Shown one piece after another: positions 42,104 to 54,922 of a stretch of DNA of 64,000 nucleotides. Position 1 is the stretch's first letter, and each line of letters opens with the position of its first letter. The stretch comes from Rhizomucor pusillus (taxonomy: Eukaryota > Mucoromycota > Mucoromycetes > Mucorales > Lichtheimiaceae), in NCBI GenBank assembly GCA_900175165.2, contig FWWN02000373.1, forward strand, positions 1-64,000, in the 5' to 3' direction. Both the position numbers and the translations under genes were made by a program. The notes beneath the pieces are model-generated. The model had not been told where the DNA came from and did no database searches. It saw only the letters and a list, made by a program, of their open reading frames with translations.

Positions 42104-44449
42104 TTACTGTTCATCAGGCTCAAAGATCAACCGGTAATTCTCCAAAATCGTTTGCACAACTTTAACTTGCCACTGGGTTTCTGCCAGCCTTTCACTATCT
42201 TGCGAATCGATGCTGTTGTTGCCAGCGCCAGTGTCATTGCCCATCAATGTTAGACCAAAGATTGTGGCCAAGTTTGCAATACCCATCTTATTGTAGCGTT
42301 GATGCTGTTGTACCCTAAAATATCATGTTGTTCGAGACATGTCTTTAATAAGTATTTCTAGCAGACTTACTTGTCAAGATGACACATGAGATATTTAAGA
42401 GTGGCGTAATGTGCATCAGGTAAGTCATTGATAATTGTATGCAGACCGAGTACTCGAAGTCGATCATCCTCAATTTCTATGGAGCGTGCCTTATTAGTCA
42501 CCATGATTTACCCAATTTTTGGAAGCACTTACTGGCTGCATTAACAAAGTGTTGGTATGTGTTGCGAGGGAATAGCGGGTTGGGTAATTCTCTGAACCAG
42601 AGTTTAAGAACACTGGTGATATTATTGATATCGGACACATATTCCTCTGTCAGCAGATTGACTCCTCGGCAATCTCGATCAAATGCTGCTTTGAGTTTTT
42701 GGATCTGAGTGTTGACCCCTGATATCCGATAGATGCCCACTGTATTCAATCCATACGTTTCTACGGCTTCGGCGCATTTGACGAGGATCAGTGGGACCTC
42801 CTCTCGGTCGCGATCCATCAAAGTGTTTAGATCGACACCGAAGACAGGATTAGGATTCAGGACTGTGAGCGCTGTGGCAGACTACACGACGTCATCATAG
42901 TTAGTATAGATCTATAAATAATAGCGATTAAGATCAAGAAGCTTTTGTACTTACCATGCTATATTCCTTGTAAGGGATCTCACTTTTGTATGTTCGCCCA
43001 GCACCGCTGCGACTGCTATAAAATTTAATAAATTCGGCCATGTCTGCGTCCTTGTCAATCTTTTCCGTCAACGACCGCAGCCCCAGGCCTACAATTATAT
43101 GAGTACAGCGAAAAAGACTGTTTCGCCAAAAGAATGATTACCGTCGTCGTTATCCAGAGCTAATCCATCAGCTGTCAAGGCCTGCTCGTAAATATATGCA
43201 TATCGTGCAAGCTGGTACCGTAAAGCTACACAACATTCATCTCCAACTTCCTTCAAGCTCTAACAGAGTTTCAGATATACTGAACATGGTGCCGACTACC
43301 TATGATGCTGCTTACTGTCAAGATTTTTGGTAGATGGAACTGGAAATATTCTTGTCGGGATGCGTTGGTAGCCTGTAATTGCTGTCGATAATTCTGGTCT
43401 GCCAGCGTTGCTTTCATCCTGGCCTCCTCCTCGAGCTTGTTAAGCTAAAGGGTATTCAGTCAGCAAGAATCAACATCCAAATTCCAACGTTTATGCAAAC
43501 CTGTGCTTGAGTTTTGTTGTTTTTGAACAATCCCTTCTTTGGTACATGCAATGGATCGTTATTTTTTTGCAAAATCGCTCGCTCCCACTCCTCACTTTGC
43601 AATTCATATTTTTGTTTGCACTGTGACGCACAAGAATTTAGACGAGGATATTTGCCTTGCTATCAGAGATTATATTGTTACCTTTTCCAAAGTGAGATCT
43701 GCCTCCGCCAGTTGCTTTTCATGTTTCTGTCCGACTTCCTTATACTGACAAAAATGTTCGTCAGATCTCACCAGAGCTGAGCGTATGCATATCTTGCCGC
43801 TTTACCTGTTTCCTCCCTTTCTCCGTGTCTTTGTACAATAATTGTAAATCATCCGCTACTTCTGTGACGTCTGCAGCAAAGCGGAGACGCTGTTCTCCAA
43901 TTGTTTCATGCACTTTAAGGAATGAAGTCCATGCATCCCCGTATGTCCTACATCATGCAGCACATATATTAGCTGGTAAACTGCATACAGTTTAGCTTTA
44001 CAATGCATACCCTGATCGTGGATGTGCTTTATCGAAAGACTCTGCCATTGACTGCGCCAGCTTCATCATTTGTTTTCCATATTCCTCTTCAATAGCTGCG
44101 CGTTTTTTCAGGAAAAGCATGGCATCCTACAGGGTTGATGGGCATCTTTAGTCAAAAGTTGTATTCAATATTGTCACGGAGGATTATATCAAGACCTTGG
44201 CTGCTTGCATATCTTGCTTGACCTTGTCCAAAAGGCATTGAAAGCCGTTCTAAAATATGGACTGTTATTTAGAGATGTGCAGCATTGCTTATAACCAAAG
44301 GGCTGGCTTACATCTAAATCAGTCAACTGCGTCAAAACATCGCGCGAACGCGCATCAGAATCGGTCGCCAGGCCTGCAGGGGAGCCGCTTTTGTTTTCGT
44401 GCACGTCAGGCGTCATGTTAGCTTCCTCGGTTTTAAGGATGGCACTCAT
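42104..44449 (-). CDS. F-BAR and RhoGAP domain protein (Rgd1-like)
   Basis: A many-exon gene from ATG 44449 to a stop at 42104. The N-terminal exons give an F-BAR domain (NGFQCLLDKVKQDMQAAK, then ERLA-type helix KRAAIEEEYGKQMMKLAQSM, TYGDAWTSFLKVHETIGEQR). The C-terminal half is a RhoGAP domain: EVPLILVKCAEAVETYGLNT, the arginine-finger loop GIYRISG, LWFRELPNPLFP, DLPDAHYATLKYLMCHLDKV and RYNKMGIANLATIFG. In yeast Rgd1 inactivates Rho3/Rho4 and acts in polarised growth and stress response at the plasma membrane. The protein ends about 40 residues after the GAP domain. Exon borders in the middle (43.0-43.9 kb) were not all resolved. Confidence 0.88.
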
Positions 44450-45744
44450 CGGGTTTCATAAGGTATAAAGTGCAGAAAAAGAAAGAGAAGTCAGGGACAG
44501 CAATGCGCTGTTTGCATTTACCGTATTTGGTGAATCTCCAGTTGCGCTCCATTGCTTTGTGTACACTTTTCTCGATGTCCGCTGTTTACACTTTCTGTTT
44601 ACATTACTCCTCGACAACGGAGTGTAGGAGCTAATTGCACACGTTTGAAAGGACTGCAAATAGGATTGTGTCAGAAGACATTATTTGGAAACCTACTATA
44701 ATATCCCAGTTAAATGTTGTAGTACTACCAGTTCGCTTCCTAAGCGGACGTTCCTGCCTATCTGGTTTGCATCATCTAGCAACCACTGTTTTGTAGGTAG
44801 CCTTCCCATTGTACTTGCAGATATAGAGCGTTTTCGCTTAATCGTTTGATGATTATATGCATTGTCGCAATATCTGCAGGAGCATTCTTCAGTTACTGAC
44901 GTCACGTGATTGCTCTACAAGCGCGGCTCTTGTGAAGGGTACATTTTCAAAAATTTCCACCGTCAATAAAGCAATGCTGTTTAAGAAATAGTGGTGCTAT
45001 ATTTCCGGGGATGACAGGTGGTATTGAAGGAGACAATCTGCAACCTATCTGTTAATGCACAAGTAATACATGTCTCCTTATGTACGTCGACAACCCAAAC
45101 GCAGTAACATCTGCTCTTTGTATCTTTCAACATCCATGACCTGCTAGAATCGGCTCCAACTTTTGAGTATTCGATGACACATTATAGTAATTACGTTCTT
45201 GCTCATGGCGCATAGATTGCCATATCATAGCGTCCAGAGTCAAGGTCTGTCATACTGTACTCGATTATCCCATCGACAGTTAGCACATAATAGATGATCA
45301 CAACACGCTCTATCGTCGATTACCATTTTCATATGCCACAGTCATGTTGTACCCTTGCTCCACATAGACAAAGCTTTGTCGCTCTCTATCTGTTCTATTG
45401 AGAATCTTGGTCTTTAACGACGATATTCCTTATGGTATTATAATCAAAACTTGACATGCAATGAAACCGCATCTTGAAAAGCTTGCCTAAATTTTGAGAT
45501 TCAAGACTCACTGCAACATGCAGCTTCCCCGCATTTTAATTCTTATCACGCTGATGGTCGCAGAGATGGAGTAGATTAACCTTACTTTGAAGAGAGCAGC
45601 AGGATAATTGAACTTTCCGATCCATTTACGTATTTTAACTTCTAATTTAGCAGATTTATCGGTTTATAGTATAATCGCTAGCAGTTTAGAATAGATTTCA
45701 TTGCAATCTAGCATCTTGTACAACCTCATCTGGCTTATCTCAAG
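44450..45744. other. intergenic region between divergent Rgd1-like and arrestin genes
   Basis: About 1.3 kb containing both promoters. Short open frames at 44456-44905 on the minus strand look like leader sequence. No non-coding RNA or repeat was recognised. Confidence 0.45.
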
Positions 45745-47759
45745 ATGATGTCTCAGTGTCTGTGCGGCGTCGGTGCTGATGACAACTGTTTCAAACACGC
45801 TGAGTTGCTAGGCTCCCCAATTGAGATATTTCTTCCCGTTTTCATGGACCTGCTATCCAGTGCAGCACATGTGGTGACTCGACGCCGTGCATCCTCTTCT
45901 GCATCGGCCACCTCCTCGGGTCTCGCCCAGCCACTTGCGCCTCAGCACACAAACCACCCCGCACCAGCACACCCTCTTCCCGCCCAGTCAATCGCCAGAA
46001 TGAGCAATGGTGACATTAATCAACTCCAGGATCGGGATTCCCAGGTTCTTTCCAGCAGTGCGCCGTCTTTAGGAACTCTGTTGGCGAACCAAGACTTGAG
46101 ACAGGCTCTAAGCGACGGAGGCAGCCCGGCTTCAGCCGAGTCCATCCCTTCTGCAACGTCGCTGTCACTAGAGTTCGACGGCGGCACGCACGTCATTGTT
46201 CGGCCCAACCGTATTGTTCGAGGCAAAGTCGTATTTGACGTGGCAGAGAAAATGCTGGCTACGCGACTGCGGATAAAGGTGAATTACACAGAATACATTA
46301 CCGATCATTGTGGCTAAAATTCATGCAATATGCCAGTTTCGCGGAGAAGAGTCCGCCATGGTCAAGGTCGAAGAAGGTGGTGGCGACAATAGAGGAGAAT
46401 GGGTGCATCAAACAATCACGACATTCTTCGATACTGACTGGAAACTGTGGGGCAGTGAAATTAGCGGTAAGCGTCGAGTGGACGGTTATGCTATGTGAAG
46501 GATAGGCCAAGAATACTTATTATATATGTATCCTACGTTCAATTTTCGGTATTTAAAGCTTACTCACAAGCATCATGGGATGAATTCGAGCCAGGACATT
46601 ATGAGTTTCCATTTGCTTTGAAGGTATTGTGAATAGGAAATGTAGATCTTTGTTTACCCGTTTTCGCTTGCGCTAACCGAAGACATCTTCTGCATTTTTC
46701 AGTTTCCAAACGTTAACTATCCACCATCGATTGAGGAGCCCTCAGGATTTGCGATTCGTTACATATGGACAGCCCAGATAGACGGTCCAGGCTTGCAGTC
46801 AGGCATCAAGAGCCGTGAATTCATTACACCATACAGACCCATCCTCATTAGTACGCCGGGTAAATTCATGGTGACACAAGATGTTGAGTCAAATTTATGC
46901 TGACAGATAGTCTAGATAAAGAATGGACATACAGAACAACGCTTAAGGATAAAAAGCACGCTTTGGCAGAGGTGCAGGCTAAGCTGCATAAGCAGACATA
47001 CTGCCCAGGTCTGTACATATCGCTTCCTTACTACCAAATATATGGCTTATATGGTGTCAAACATTAGATGAACCGTTTGAAATGCAACTGAATCTGACGA
47101 CGCTTATGTCAGATGCAAAGATACTGGCTGTCAACTACAAATTTCAGAAGCACCATGAAGGGAAAATGTTGATACAGCAAGGAACAGCGTTCCGCGAACA
47201 TATCCGGAACGTGCTACAAGGAAACATTGACGTTTCCAAATTGAACGATCCTACACAGTTATCTGAAGCTGTTCGCTTTGATGTGCCTACTCGATTAGTA
47301 TCTCCGTCATTTATATCTCGACATACACGTGTCCATTACGGTATTCTTTTCGCTGTTACCATCGAAGTGGGACATATATTCAAGTTGAATCATCTTCTCG
47401 AATTCAGTATACCATTAACGATTGCCAATCTTCCTCACGACCACCTTGTACGAGTCCCTGACCTTACTGCAGCGCTAGACTATCGAGAATCGGACGAATG
47501 TCCAATATTTTTTGATCCTGCTCTCGACGAGCCTCCGTCTATTGGAGGTATATCAGCATCTGGTATCCCAATCCAAAGCCCTCCACAAAACGAGGAACCA
47601 CCCAATTACTTTTCACTGTCAGATATGCCCCAACAGCCTGGACGGAAAGTGCGAAAGGAGCGGACGGTTGTGCTGTCACGCCCAGCGAAGGGAGCATACC
47701 ATGCTCAAGGATTAATAGAAGCTTTAGTTATACCTGGTTTGTTCGATGAAGATTGGTAA
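45745..47759 (+). CDS. alpha-arrestin (ART family) with PPxY motif
   Basis: Six exons (45745-46278, 46337-46466, 46559-46623, 46703-46859, 46907-47008, 47068-47759) encode about 559 residues. The first exon is mostly Ser/Ala-rich and disordered; the arrestin-N fold begins at about residue 140 (LSLEFDGGTHVIVRPNRIVR, GKVVFDVAEKMLATRLRIK), continues across the first intron into FRGEESAMVKVEEGGG and FPNVNYPPSIEEPSGFAIRY, and the arrestin-C half follows with LKDKKHALAEVQAKLHKQ and MQLNLTTLMSDAKILAVNY. A PPNY motif at 47598-47609 would bind WW domains of Rsp5-type ubiquitin ligases. Alpha-arrestins are adaptors that trigger ubiquitination and endocytosis of nutrient transporters. ATG 45745 is the first in frame; Met codons at 45847 and 46000 could also serve. 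Confidence 0.86.
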
Positions 47760-47924
47760 TTCTTACTGTTGCCGTCGGAACCTTCCATGCAATGTAATTT
47801 CAAGCTATAATTCCACACCATAGTTTAATGTCATTAGTAACGATGTACCATTGGTATGAAATTTATATGAAATGCAAACAAAAAAGTGAGATGTGATACA
47901 GATGAACTACATACAATGTGCGAT

Positions 47925-50772
47925 CTAATGCTTTTTCTGTTTCTTTGATGGACGTGCATTCTTTTCTTTTCGCTTCTGTTTGATGAGACGCTGCTTGCGG
48001 ATCTGAGCAGCGCTCTTGAGCTCGGAAGTTGGTTCCTCTCGTTTTCGCTTTTGTGAATCGTTGTTATGACCATACCGCTTTACATTCTGTTTGATCTGAG
48101 CAGCATTTGCCAACTCCTGCTCACCAGTGCGAGGAATGGAAACACGCTGTTTCTTGGCCCACTCATCAAATCGACCGCTCTTGTAAGTAGCCGAGATAAG
48201 TGCACCACTCTCCGTGCGGATCATCTTTTTGTTATCAGAGCCAATGCCAGTTCCGCGCACAAACTTCTTCTTCTTGGGATCCCATCGGAGAGCATTCTTA
48301 CGACTTTGGCTGCTGAGAGCGTCCTTGTCATCACCGACAAGATCCAACTGTGCTTGACCGGCTTGCTCCATGAAACTGCCGCTCGTTGCCATCGAGTAGC
48401 CACGCTCTGTGTTCGCATCCTTTTGGGTGTAGTGTATGTAGTATTCTTCATCTCGATGGCTCTTCTTCTGTGCAGCTGCTGAGGGTATATTGAACACCTT
48501 TTCGAGGTCTTCTTCGTCTGCTTCACCGCCTAATTTTTCCACTCGAGCTCCAGTACTGTCGGCATCAAACTCGTTATCTACCGCTTCCTTGGCTTTTGAT
48601 CGTGCAGCGTTGATCACAGAATCCATAGTTTCACGTCGTGTACGCATAATCATGGTTGCTGCATCTGCTTTTTTCGTTCCACGTCGTCCGACTTCAAAGA
48701 CAGTCTGTTACAAGGTATTCGTATCAGTTCACTGGATCAACATATTTCACAACGCAAAATCTCACCTCTTGGGGACGGAAACCGGAGATCTTGCTTAGCA
48801 ATGCTTGACGTTGCTGTTCAACTTCGTCGTCTTGATTACTGGATGCTGCTTGGGATTGAATTAGAGCACATATTATGAGGCTATAGTTTACAGAATCACT
48901 CACCCAATAAAGGATGAACGGCACCCCAGGAAGACTTCTTCATTATCTCTTTTGCCCTCACATAGCTTTCAGAAGAGGCTTTCGGTTTCGTTCGGTTGTA
49001 TAGTTTGTATGCGTTGGTGGCCGTCTTGACCTGACCTTCCAAAGCTGCATCCGATGCAACTTTCTGCCGGAACCAGTCGATATCATCACCCAAAACATCC
49101 TTGGGGAACGCACCCAGTATAATGCCAGATGTATAGTCCACGTTTGACTTTTCCTTCTCCTTATTTCCGACGACAAGCTGTCTCGTCACGAAAAGCGCTA
49201 GATCAACGACGTATGGTAATTCGGATGGCGTAACAAGAGAATATGCCCAGCCATGTCGACCAGCGCGAGCAGCACGACCAACACGATGAACGAATACTTT
49301 AGATGAACCAGCAAAGTCGTAGTTGATTACATTTTCGAGAATTGGAATATCGATACCGCGAGCTGCAACGTCTGTAACGACCAAAAGATTCGTGTATCCG
49401 TTTCTGAACCGGTTGATCTGAATATTACGTGCAGTTTGATCGAGCGAACCATATACGTATGAAACTTGGTATCCAACGTCGGACAAGATTTGGGACAGAT
49501 ATTCAACGTGATGCTTTGTAGCAACAAACAAAATTGTTTGCTTGTCCTCTTCCGTTGCAGATCGTTGCTTTTTCTTCTTATCCTTATTATCCGATTCGTC
49601 TGTTGCGGCTGACACCGATGTTTTCTTTGGTAATTTGATAACATTACGCAGTAAATACAACAATGCAGCCTCCTTTTCGGAATCCTTCAAGCAGAAGAAG
49701 GCCATCTATTAAAGTAGGTTAACGATCCAAATTGATTAGTTTCCATCCAATAGTTTTTCTTACCTCCAAATCTTTGCTGATCTTTGTATCTGCATCCAAA
49801 CGGATCAAAGTGGGTTCCTGGAGACCTGCCTTGGCAAAGTCTACCAACATCTTTGGAAGCGTAGCAGAGAATAGGAGAGTCTGGCGGTTCGCAGGCAATC
49901 TTGAGAGAATTTCATGCAACTGAACTGCAAAACCCATTTCAAACAATCGATCGGCTTCATCAAAGACTACGTATTCGATCGATCGCAAATCCAAATCCAT
50001 TTCCACTGCCAAGTGGAGCAGACGTCCAGGCGTGGCGATTAAAATATCAGGGTTGCTTGCAATCATCGAGAACTGGTCATCCATGTTGTCACCACCGACC
50101 AATACGCAGCTTCTCAGATCCGTATGCTTTCCCAGTTCCTTGCAAACCTTTTGAGTTTGCATAGCAAGTTCACGCGACGGCGACAATACTAGAGCACGGG
50201 CGCCGACTTTGGCAGAGTGGCTTTTCAGGCGCTCCAGTAGAGGGATCAAAAATGCAGCAGTTTTGCCTGAACCGGTACGCGCCATACCAACTACATCTTG
50301 TCCTTGCATGATCAGAGGTATACACTTGCGCTGAATTGGGGTTGGCACTTTGTAACCTTTCTGAAGAACTGCTTTGAAAACCGGATGGCTGAGACCTAAA
50401 TGAGTCAATCTAAGTACACTGAACCTTTAAAAACTGAAGGATCATATATTTACCCATCGACTGGAATCCTCCAGATTTTTTATGCTTTCTGTTCGCAGCA
50501 ATGTTTTCGTTGGCAATGAACCGTTCTTCGTCTGAGCTGTCCTCCTTCTCGTTGTCCATTTCAACAGGGATCGTCAGATCGCTCGTTTTCGCTGGAACCG
50601 CAGGAACAGTTGCTGGCTTGATCGATTGAAACATGTCGACAACTTCAAAATCGTCCTCATCGCTTTCATTCTGCACGATCCTCTTCTTCGACGCCGCTTT
50701 TGACTTCGTTGCGGATTTCTCAGCTGCCTTTGCAGCGATCGGCTTCGCTGCTGCTTTTTTCTTTGCTGGCAT
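47925..50772 (-). CDS. DBP10: DEAD-box RNA helicase DBP10 (DDX54)
   Basis: A long gene with about five exons from ATG 50772. An N-terminal Lys/Ala-rich, then acidic tail leads into the Q-motif region ([20 protein letters not shown]) and helicase motifs: ARTGSGKT (I), PSRELA (Ia), TPGRLL (Ib), DEAD within [14 protein letters not shown] (II), SAT (III), and [11 protein letters not shown] (VI). The C-terminal extension has the Dbp10 segment ([14 protein letters not shown]) and ends in a Lys-rich nucleolar-type tail (SKKQKKH). Dbp10 works in 60S ribosome assembly in the nucleolus. An Asn/Asp/Lys-rich insert ([12 protein letters not shown]) lies between the two RecA lobes. It converges with the arrestin gene, 165 nt apart. 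Confidence 0.92.
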
Positions 50773-52915
50773 GGCGTCGAATAAAAGGGCGGCTTTTTTT
50801 AGGCACCACCCGTTTTGAAAGCACTTTAAATACAGTCACAAGATCACATTCAGAAAATTGAACAGCGAGAGCCAAATTCAGTCTGCGGTCAAATTCAGTG
50901 AATAAGAATATGAAATAGTCCAAACCTCTTCCAATGAAACTGTGAGATAATCCGGCAAAATGAAGATATCGAGCACATCCAAGGTGCATGTTCACTTGGA
51001 TGCCATCGTTTGAGCATGCACAAAAGAGTGTTGGTGAAATTCGACGAAAGAGGTCTTGAGATAATCCAACATAGCACGCGAGATTGTCAAATGCATTCCC
51101 AGAAATTGCTGTAGAAGACCGTGTATAGCACACCATCTTTGGCTTGTTATCAAACATTTCCTAGTTTAAAAGATCTGAAAGACATAGAATAACCAGAAGA
51201 GAATTAGCAGCTGCAAAACACTTAATATTGTTTGAAGGCTGTAAGACAATGGATCTGGTCGGCGACTAGGAAATACTGCCAGTCCATCAACAGAATTTAT
51301 CAGCTGGCTTATAACAAGTCATTTCACCTACCTCTGAAATCCTGTGTATAAGTATCAGATGCCAATGTGCTTTGCTGTATCTACGCAATAGATATGGTGC
51401 CTTTTTCTTGCTGATTCTGTTGATACGCTTGCAAAAATAATTATTCGAGTGACTCCCTCGAGTCCCCGAAGATTCATCGAGAATGGAGTGATGGTATCTT
51501 TAACGCCTAATGCTCACTAATTACGGCTATAGCTTTGAAGGAAATTGCGAATATATGTTAATGTATGTTAATGGTAGGCGATACACATAAGCATCCAATG
51601 AAAAGCATGAAAATGCCAAATCTTTTTCCTTCTTCAGTCGATTATATCAAGATCAGCAAAGGGTATAATCATACAAAAAGTTCGGATGTCGAAGCATGCT
51701 TTGCTCATGAAGGAGCTGTCCAAGTTAGTAGCCTGGCCTGCATTTGTATAAACTGATTTTCTTATTTAAAAAAAATTACTTTATCTTGAGAAGTTTAGTA
51801 TGTAAAGAGCTCATATACCAGGATGGACGATAATGTATATTACATAGGTATATATAGAGAGCTTCATCGAGGTTCGACACATAGGAAATCAGGAGAGGCT
51901 GAGATACCTTTCAAAGAGCAACGTAGAAGCCATTTCATTCTCCTTCGTATACGTAATCCTGATCTTCCTCGTCTTTGTTCCACTTTCCTTCCTTCTCGTT
52001 TTATTTCTCTCTGGAATTAGTCTGCTTCTAAACCCTCAACAAAACGACCAAAATCTGAAAAATCACATAGCATTCATTGATTTTGCATTTTTCTGGCAAA
52101 AGGAGGTCCAACACGCATATGTGGATTGTCCAGACTATTAAGGCATCCATATCAGCATTTGGGCGTAAGTTGACTCTGTATATGTTAATGAACAATACAC
52201 TTGCTTACATGTTTATGGTTCTAAAGGAACCGCATGATAATATAGGAAACAGGAAGAGTGTCCTCTGGAGAGACGCTATGAATTTGGCCAATTCACATTT
52301 GCTCATATATTTGGAGAACACAAATGAATTTGCAGTACCGCCCCCGTTCCTCAACCAAAGTTTCTACAGACACTGTTACAAGCCCATCCAAACAAATCCA
52401 AACGAGAAAACCGCCGCAATTGTAAATAAGGTAGATGCTATGCAATAAGAATGCGTGTTTGCCAAATGATTTTATTTAGGCAGAACGACACTTTAGGCCG
52501 TGGATCACTGACTTACAGACTACTTTTACGTCTTTTCAGGAGTGCAGAACTGCTGATAATGGTAATCCAGAGAAGTAAAAAGCTAACAAGTTTTCCGGGG
52601 CAGAAGACTGAACATTGCATCCTCAGTTCCACTGTATGATATACCGACAATGATGAAGTATCTGGACAAGAAAGGGAACACTGAAATACTGTGAGACTTT
52701 GGGCAGGTGCCTTTAATGGAATAAGAAGCGAAGTATTAAGTCTACCAGTAGATGATTGTAATAAGCGAGAGTTATAATTGTTGTACCACCTTCATTATTA
52801 TGGAACATTGATCAGTCATAAATACGACAAATGGAAACCAGTTTAATGGCTTTGGTGGTTGAAGATATGGGAGGGAAGCTGTGAAAAGTAGGTAACAGGC
52901 CTGTAAGCAATTTGA
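50773..52915. other. gene-poor AT-rich stretch
   Basis: About 2.1 kb upstream of DBP10 without a supported gene. A plus-strand frame of 123 codons (52077-52448) and several shorter ones carry no domain. A stretch at about 52320-52420 is Pro/Thr/Gln-rich in one frame. Probably the DBP10 promoter followed by decayed sequence. Confidence 0.4.
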
Positions 52916-53950
52916 TGACGATTCTCAATGTATTGCACGCTTTCTAGACATGGAAGAACATGCGGCACGAAATATTCCAAAGTACCTACACAGCACGTAT
53001 AAGGCCTATTGCGAACTTGTAAAAAGAAAACAATGGCGGGAAATTCCCAGTATCTATAGGCGGCAGCGGTAATTACATATTGACGTGGCAAACTTCGTCT
53101 TGTATTTTGGATCTCTAATTTAAGAATGCATCCAGAGCTAAACAATTTACATGACTAATATCTTAAACCCGCTCGGCCGATCCGTCAATTGCTGGAAGGA
53201 TACGAAGATTTAACGGCGGCATATACGTAAGTACCGGATGCATGATGTGACTATATGGTATAAACTAATCAATTCCCTATACAGGGAGACGTATGATATG
53301 CATGAGCGATACCTTTCAGCATACGATCTTCTCCAATTAGCTGAGAGAAGCTCAGTCTCCATCAGTAACGAGCTATTTATTGCTATCGCTTACTTTCGTC
53401 GGTTGCTATGGAGCAACTTTCACTACGGTCTTACGCTCGTACTGGTGTACACCCAAACAAGATAGTACTAAAATTACTAGCTATCATTGCTCCAGATGGC
53501 GATAGACATTGATGCTAAGCGATGGTCTTTGGCGCCGATTGCCAGTCATTAGGTGACTTTCTTTGGGATTGATAATGAATATCTCTGGGCAGTGCTACGA
53601 GAAAACATCTTGCGGACGCAACTGCCGCTATCCCTCACATGCTATTTGGATCCCACGAACGTCAGCAGAGCCACGTTCCAAAACAGTCGTCGCGACCCTC
53701 TTTTCTCTCAGCAACCCTAAGAACAGATTTTTAATATCGATCATACAACATGTGGATGGCGTTATGGAGCGGCTGGCACGTACATAATTCGGAACACTTA
53801 ATACAAAAGCATATCTGACTTTCACCGTATCATTCAGCCGTAGAGTTAAGTGGCTCCCCGATCAAATTTGCAAACTTTGTTCGTACTGATGGATATTCCA
53901 TCCATTTATTATTTGAACGGCACGGTGGAGTAGAGTCTTCGATTTAAAGC
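52916..53950 (+). pseudogene. decayed or fragmentary multi-exon gene, family unknown
   Basis: Coding-like pieces line up: DDDSQCIARFLDMEEHAARN near 52916-52975, RPIRQLLEGYEDLTAAYT at 53170-53225 spliced (donor GTAAGT, acceptor ACAG, in phase) to ETYDMHERYLSAYDLLQLAE at 53287-53345 onward, and EYLWAVLRENILRTQLPLSL with CYLDPTNVSRATFQNSRRDP at 53565-53695. Stops at 53463 and after 53705, and several frame changes, argue for decay. The pieces are clearly not chance frames, but I do not recognise the protein. Confidence 0.45.
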
Positions 53951-54059
53951 AATTTGATTGAACTACAGATACAAACTACCACTTGCGTTCATGGAAACGC
54001 CTGTATAACAATTTCCTGGTGGAAGACGATGCAAATAAAGCTAGTCTACGGGTCTATAT

Positions 54060-54545
54060 TTATTGCCCAGCAAAACGATAGACGTTGGTATCTCTTTGCA
54101 CAAAACCCAGCTTGGCATAAAGCCTGTTTGCAGCTTCCCGCTCTTGGCGACTTGTTAGGTCGATGGTTCGAACTTGGAATTCCTCTCGAGCACAGCGTAT
54201 GGCTTCTTTCAGCAGAGCAGTTGCAACACCTTGTTTACGCCAGGCTTCGTCAACAACAACATCTTCCACATGACTTCTTAATCCTGTCGCGCAGGGAAAT
54301 GTGGCCAGAATGAGGGCTCCGATCGGTTCAGTCTCGTGCCATGCTACTATGCATCTATTCTGAGATGACTTGATAGCTATCGATACGAGCTCTTCGTTCG
54401 CATTCTGTGAGAGCTGACGGAAAAGTTTGACCAGACTACAAAGTCTCTCGGTCGAAAGTGTCGTCGAGTCTACAGGTGCAATTCGGAATAAAGACATAAG
54501 TTCCAAACCTCGATACCAATGCCGAAATCGTAAATTTAGCGACAT
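54060..54545 (-). CDS. GNAT-family N-acetyltransferase
   Basis: One exon of about 161 codons. After an N-terminal helix-rich region (LCSLVKLFRQLSQNANEELV) the GNAT core has the beta strands AWHETEPIGALILATF and VEDVVVDEAWRKQGVATALL, the latter with the acetyl-CoA pyrophosphate-binding R-x-x-G-x-A/G loop, then LYAKLGFVQRDTNVYRF, the usual C-terminal LY-x-x-x-GF signature. Substrate unknown; small molecules or protein N-termini are possible. The frame is open upstream to 54629 but lacks ATG except at 54545; a second Met at 54500 would also keep the fold. Confidence 0.82.
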   Translation of the reverse strand: MSLNLRFRHWYRGLELMSLFRIAPVDSTTLSTERLCSLVKLFRQLSQNANEELVSIAIKSSQNRCIVAWHETEPIGALILATFPCATGLRSHVEDVVVDEAWRKQGVATALLKEAIRCAREEFQVRTIDLTSRQEREAANRLYAKLGFVQRDTNVYRFAGQ

Positions 54546-54790
54546 TTTGCGCGCTTTATCATCTTTACCAGTGCATTCGGTTGATTTGACTGTGGATTTT
54601 ATGGAATAATGACGATGATATATGATCACACATCGATGTACTTATTATCCTTGTTTTAAATGCTTGGAAAATAGTCCCATCTTTGTGGGCTTTTAAGATT
54701 GGATACTGCCGTTTCAGCAATGGGTGCAAGAAGACAATCATATTGTATGAACACTTACATAGACTACTTTACCATCCATCTTTAGAAAAT

Positions 54791-54922
54791 ATGAATGGAT
54801 CAAGGCAACCAAACAGACCTCTGAAACTCGTTCCTGAAACGGCAGGTGCCTTGTGGCTTCGCAATTTTCATGCCTACAAGACATACTATGAGTCAGTGCT
54901 TGTGCTTCTTAAACTTCAATGA
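54791..54922 (+). promoter_or_regulatory. upstream ORF overlapping the glycyl-tRNA synthetase start codon
   Basis: A 43-codon open frame begins at ATG 54791 and ends in TGA 54920-54922, sharing the ATGA with the synthetase ATG at 54919-54921. Such a stop-start overlap can permit reinitiation and can couple translation of the main frame. The encoded peptide is basic at its N-terminus but has no known motif. Confidence 0.4.

Noticed and set aside
54150..54185. tRNA B-box-like GGTTCGAAC near the GNAT gene
   Set aside because: It lies inside the GNAT coding sequence and no A box or cloverleaf can be drawn around it.
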